From Pseudomonadota bacterium (lineage in GTDB: Bacteria; Pseudomonadota; Alphaproteobacteria; Rhizobiales; Xanthobacteraceae), in NCBI GenBank assembly GCA_023388935.1, contig JAEWFG010000313.1, positions 1 to 5,037 of the forward strand: DNA of 5,037 nt. Direction: 5' to 3'. Shown one piece after another: positions 4,745-5,037 of the stretch. The notes below the pieces were generated by a model. That model searched no databases. It was not told the origin of the DNA and saw nothing but the letters and a program-made list of their open reading frames with translations. Position 1 is the first letter of the stretch. Every line of letters begins with the position of its first letter. The translations under genes were made by a program, and so were the position numbers.

Positions 4745-5037
4745 AGAACCCCCTCGCCATGGAGAGAGCTTGATGATTCACTTTATCATCTCGAATCGGC
4801 GGATGGTCATGCGCGGCAGGTTTCCGGATCAGGGCGGCCTGTTTTCGTACATCGCGCCGGATAAGCGTGTGCCAGCGAACCATCCGCTGCGGCAGGTCCG
4901 GGAACTCGTGCGGGATGTTTTGAGTGATTTGAACCGCGGCCTTGGGAGGCTCTACGCCAGCGAGGGACGGCCTTCGATCCCTCCGGAGCAATTGTTGAGC
5001 GCCTTGCTGCTGCAGGTGTTCTACGGCATTCGCTCGG
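4734..5037 (+). mobile_element. Insertion sequence of IS1182/IS5 type, left end, runs off the window
   Basis: The protein-like reading of the small gene at 4643 stops making sense at CTAG (4730-4733), and the next bases, CAGTCTGCTGAAGAACCCC, look like an IS terminal inverted repeat. With the T at 4737 as centre, AGCAG and CTGCT (4732-4742) form a small palindrome at the tip. The transposase starts 39 bp inside. CTAG could be the duplicated target, but the right end is outside the window, so neither the duplication nor the inverted repeat partner can be confirmed. The exact boundary is uncertain by a few bases. Confidence 0.7.
4773..5037 (+). CDS. IS1182/IS5-family transposase, N-terminal part (DUF772 domain)
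   Basis: The frame is open to the window edge, with 88 codons visible. ATG 4773 is preferred because GGAGAGAG lies at 4761-4768, about 4 nt upstream. The in-frame ATGs at 4803 and 4809 are alternatives and correspond to the more usual MVMRGRF or MRGRF beginning of relatives. The sequence continues FPDQGGLFSYIAPDKRVPAN, then HPLRQVRELVRDVLSDLN, and RLYASEGRPSIPPEQLLSAL, LLQVFYGIRS. The HPLR and GRPSIPPEQLLxALLLQ motifs are typical of the N-terminal DUF772 domain of DDE transposases of the IS1182/IS5 kind. The catalytic DDE residues lie beyond the window. No frameshift is seen, in contrast to the surrounding genes, suggesting a recent arrival. Confidence 0.9.
   Translation, partial: MIHFIISNRRMVMRGRFPDQGGLFSYIAPDKRVPANHPLRQVRELVRDVLSDLNRGLGRLYASEGRPSIPPEQLLSALLLQVFYGIRS

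Noticed and set aside
4536..4991. 151-aa minus-strand frame
   Set aside because: It is antisense to both the small truncated gene and the transposase, which have good start sites and family motifs.
1..5037. CRISPR array, tRNA, rRNA or replication origin
   Set aside because: No regularly spaced repeats, no cloverleaf with conserved TψC or anticodon arms, no ribosomal RNA sequence and no iteron cluster were seen on either strand.

Overview
The window looks like a worn accessory stretch of an alphaproteobacterial chromosome or symbiosis-island-like region. The best guess is Bradyrhizobium or a close Rhizobiales relative. This rests on remembered resemblance of several small uncharacterised proteins to families common in that group, on GC-rich coding patches alternating with AT-richer gaps, and on the type of insertion sequence at the right end. 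No taxonomic search was possible.

Layout. Positions 2-448 (+) carry a small protein with a C-terminal Cys/His cluster. An ATGA overlap joins it to a second small gene (445-680, +), which is broken by a one-base deletion. On the minus strand follow a frameshifted small secreted or membrane-anchored protein (744-949), a doubtful signal-peptide-like remnant (1036-1197), an intact-looking 85-aa helical protein (1200-1457) and a decayed unrecognised gene (1505-1698). Positions 1699-2261 hold no gene I can defend, only a hairpin at 2118-2136. A heavily frameshifted ATP-dependent DNA ligase (LigD ligase-domain type) fills 2262-2816 (+). After it comes another broken small gene (2834-3101, +). Positions 3102-3482 contain a palindromic repeat pair and tandem hairpins. 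A small minus-strand gene (3483-3695) has an apparent amber codon immediately after its ATG. Then come a 30-codon reading frame (3785-3877, +), a non-coding stretch with hairpins, the N-terminal third of a DUF4239/bestrophin-like membrane protein (4276-4548, +, truncated) and a small protein (4643-4744, +). The last is cut by an IS1182/IS5-type insertion sequence, which begins near 4730 and runs off the right edge with the first 88 codons of its transposase.

How it fits together. I see no working pathway or operon. Most genes carry frameshifts, nonsense codons or truncations, while their flanking codons still read as recognisable protein. The simplest reading is a gene graveyard of small rhizobial accessory genes in which a ligase homologue has decayed and an IS has landed. 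A draft assembly with indel errors would give a similar picture, but the mix of a two-base insertion, a compensating base, in-frame stops and truncations favours real decay. I found no convincing undescribed system. The items most worth checking are the IS junction, the codon-2 amber, the overlapping gene pair and the palindromic repeats.
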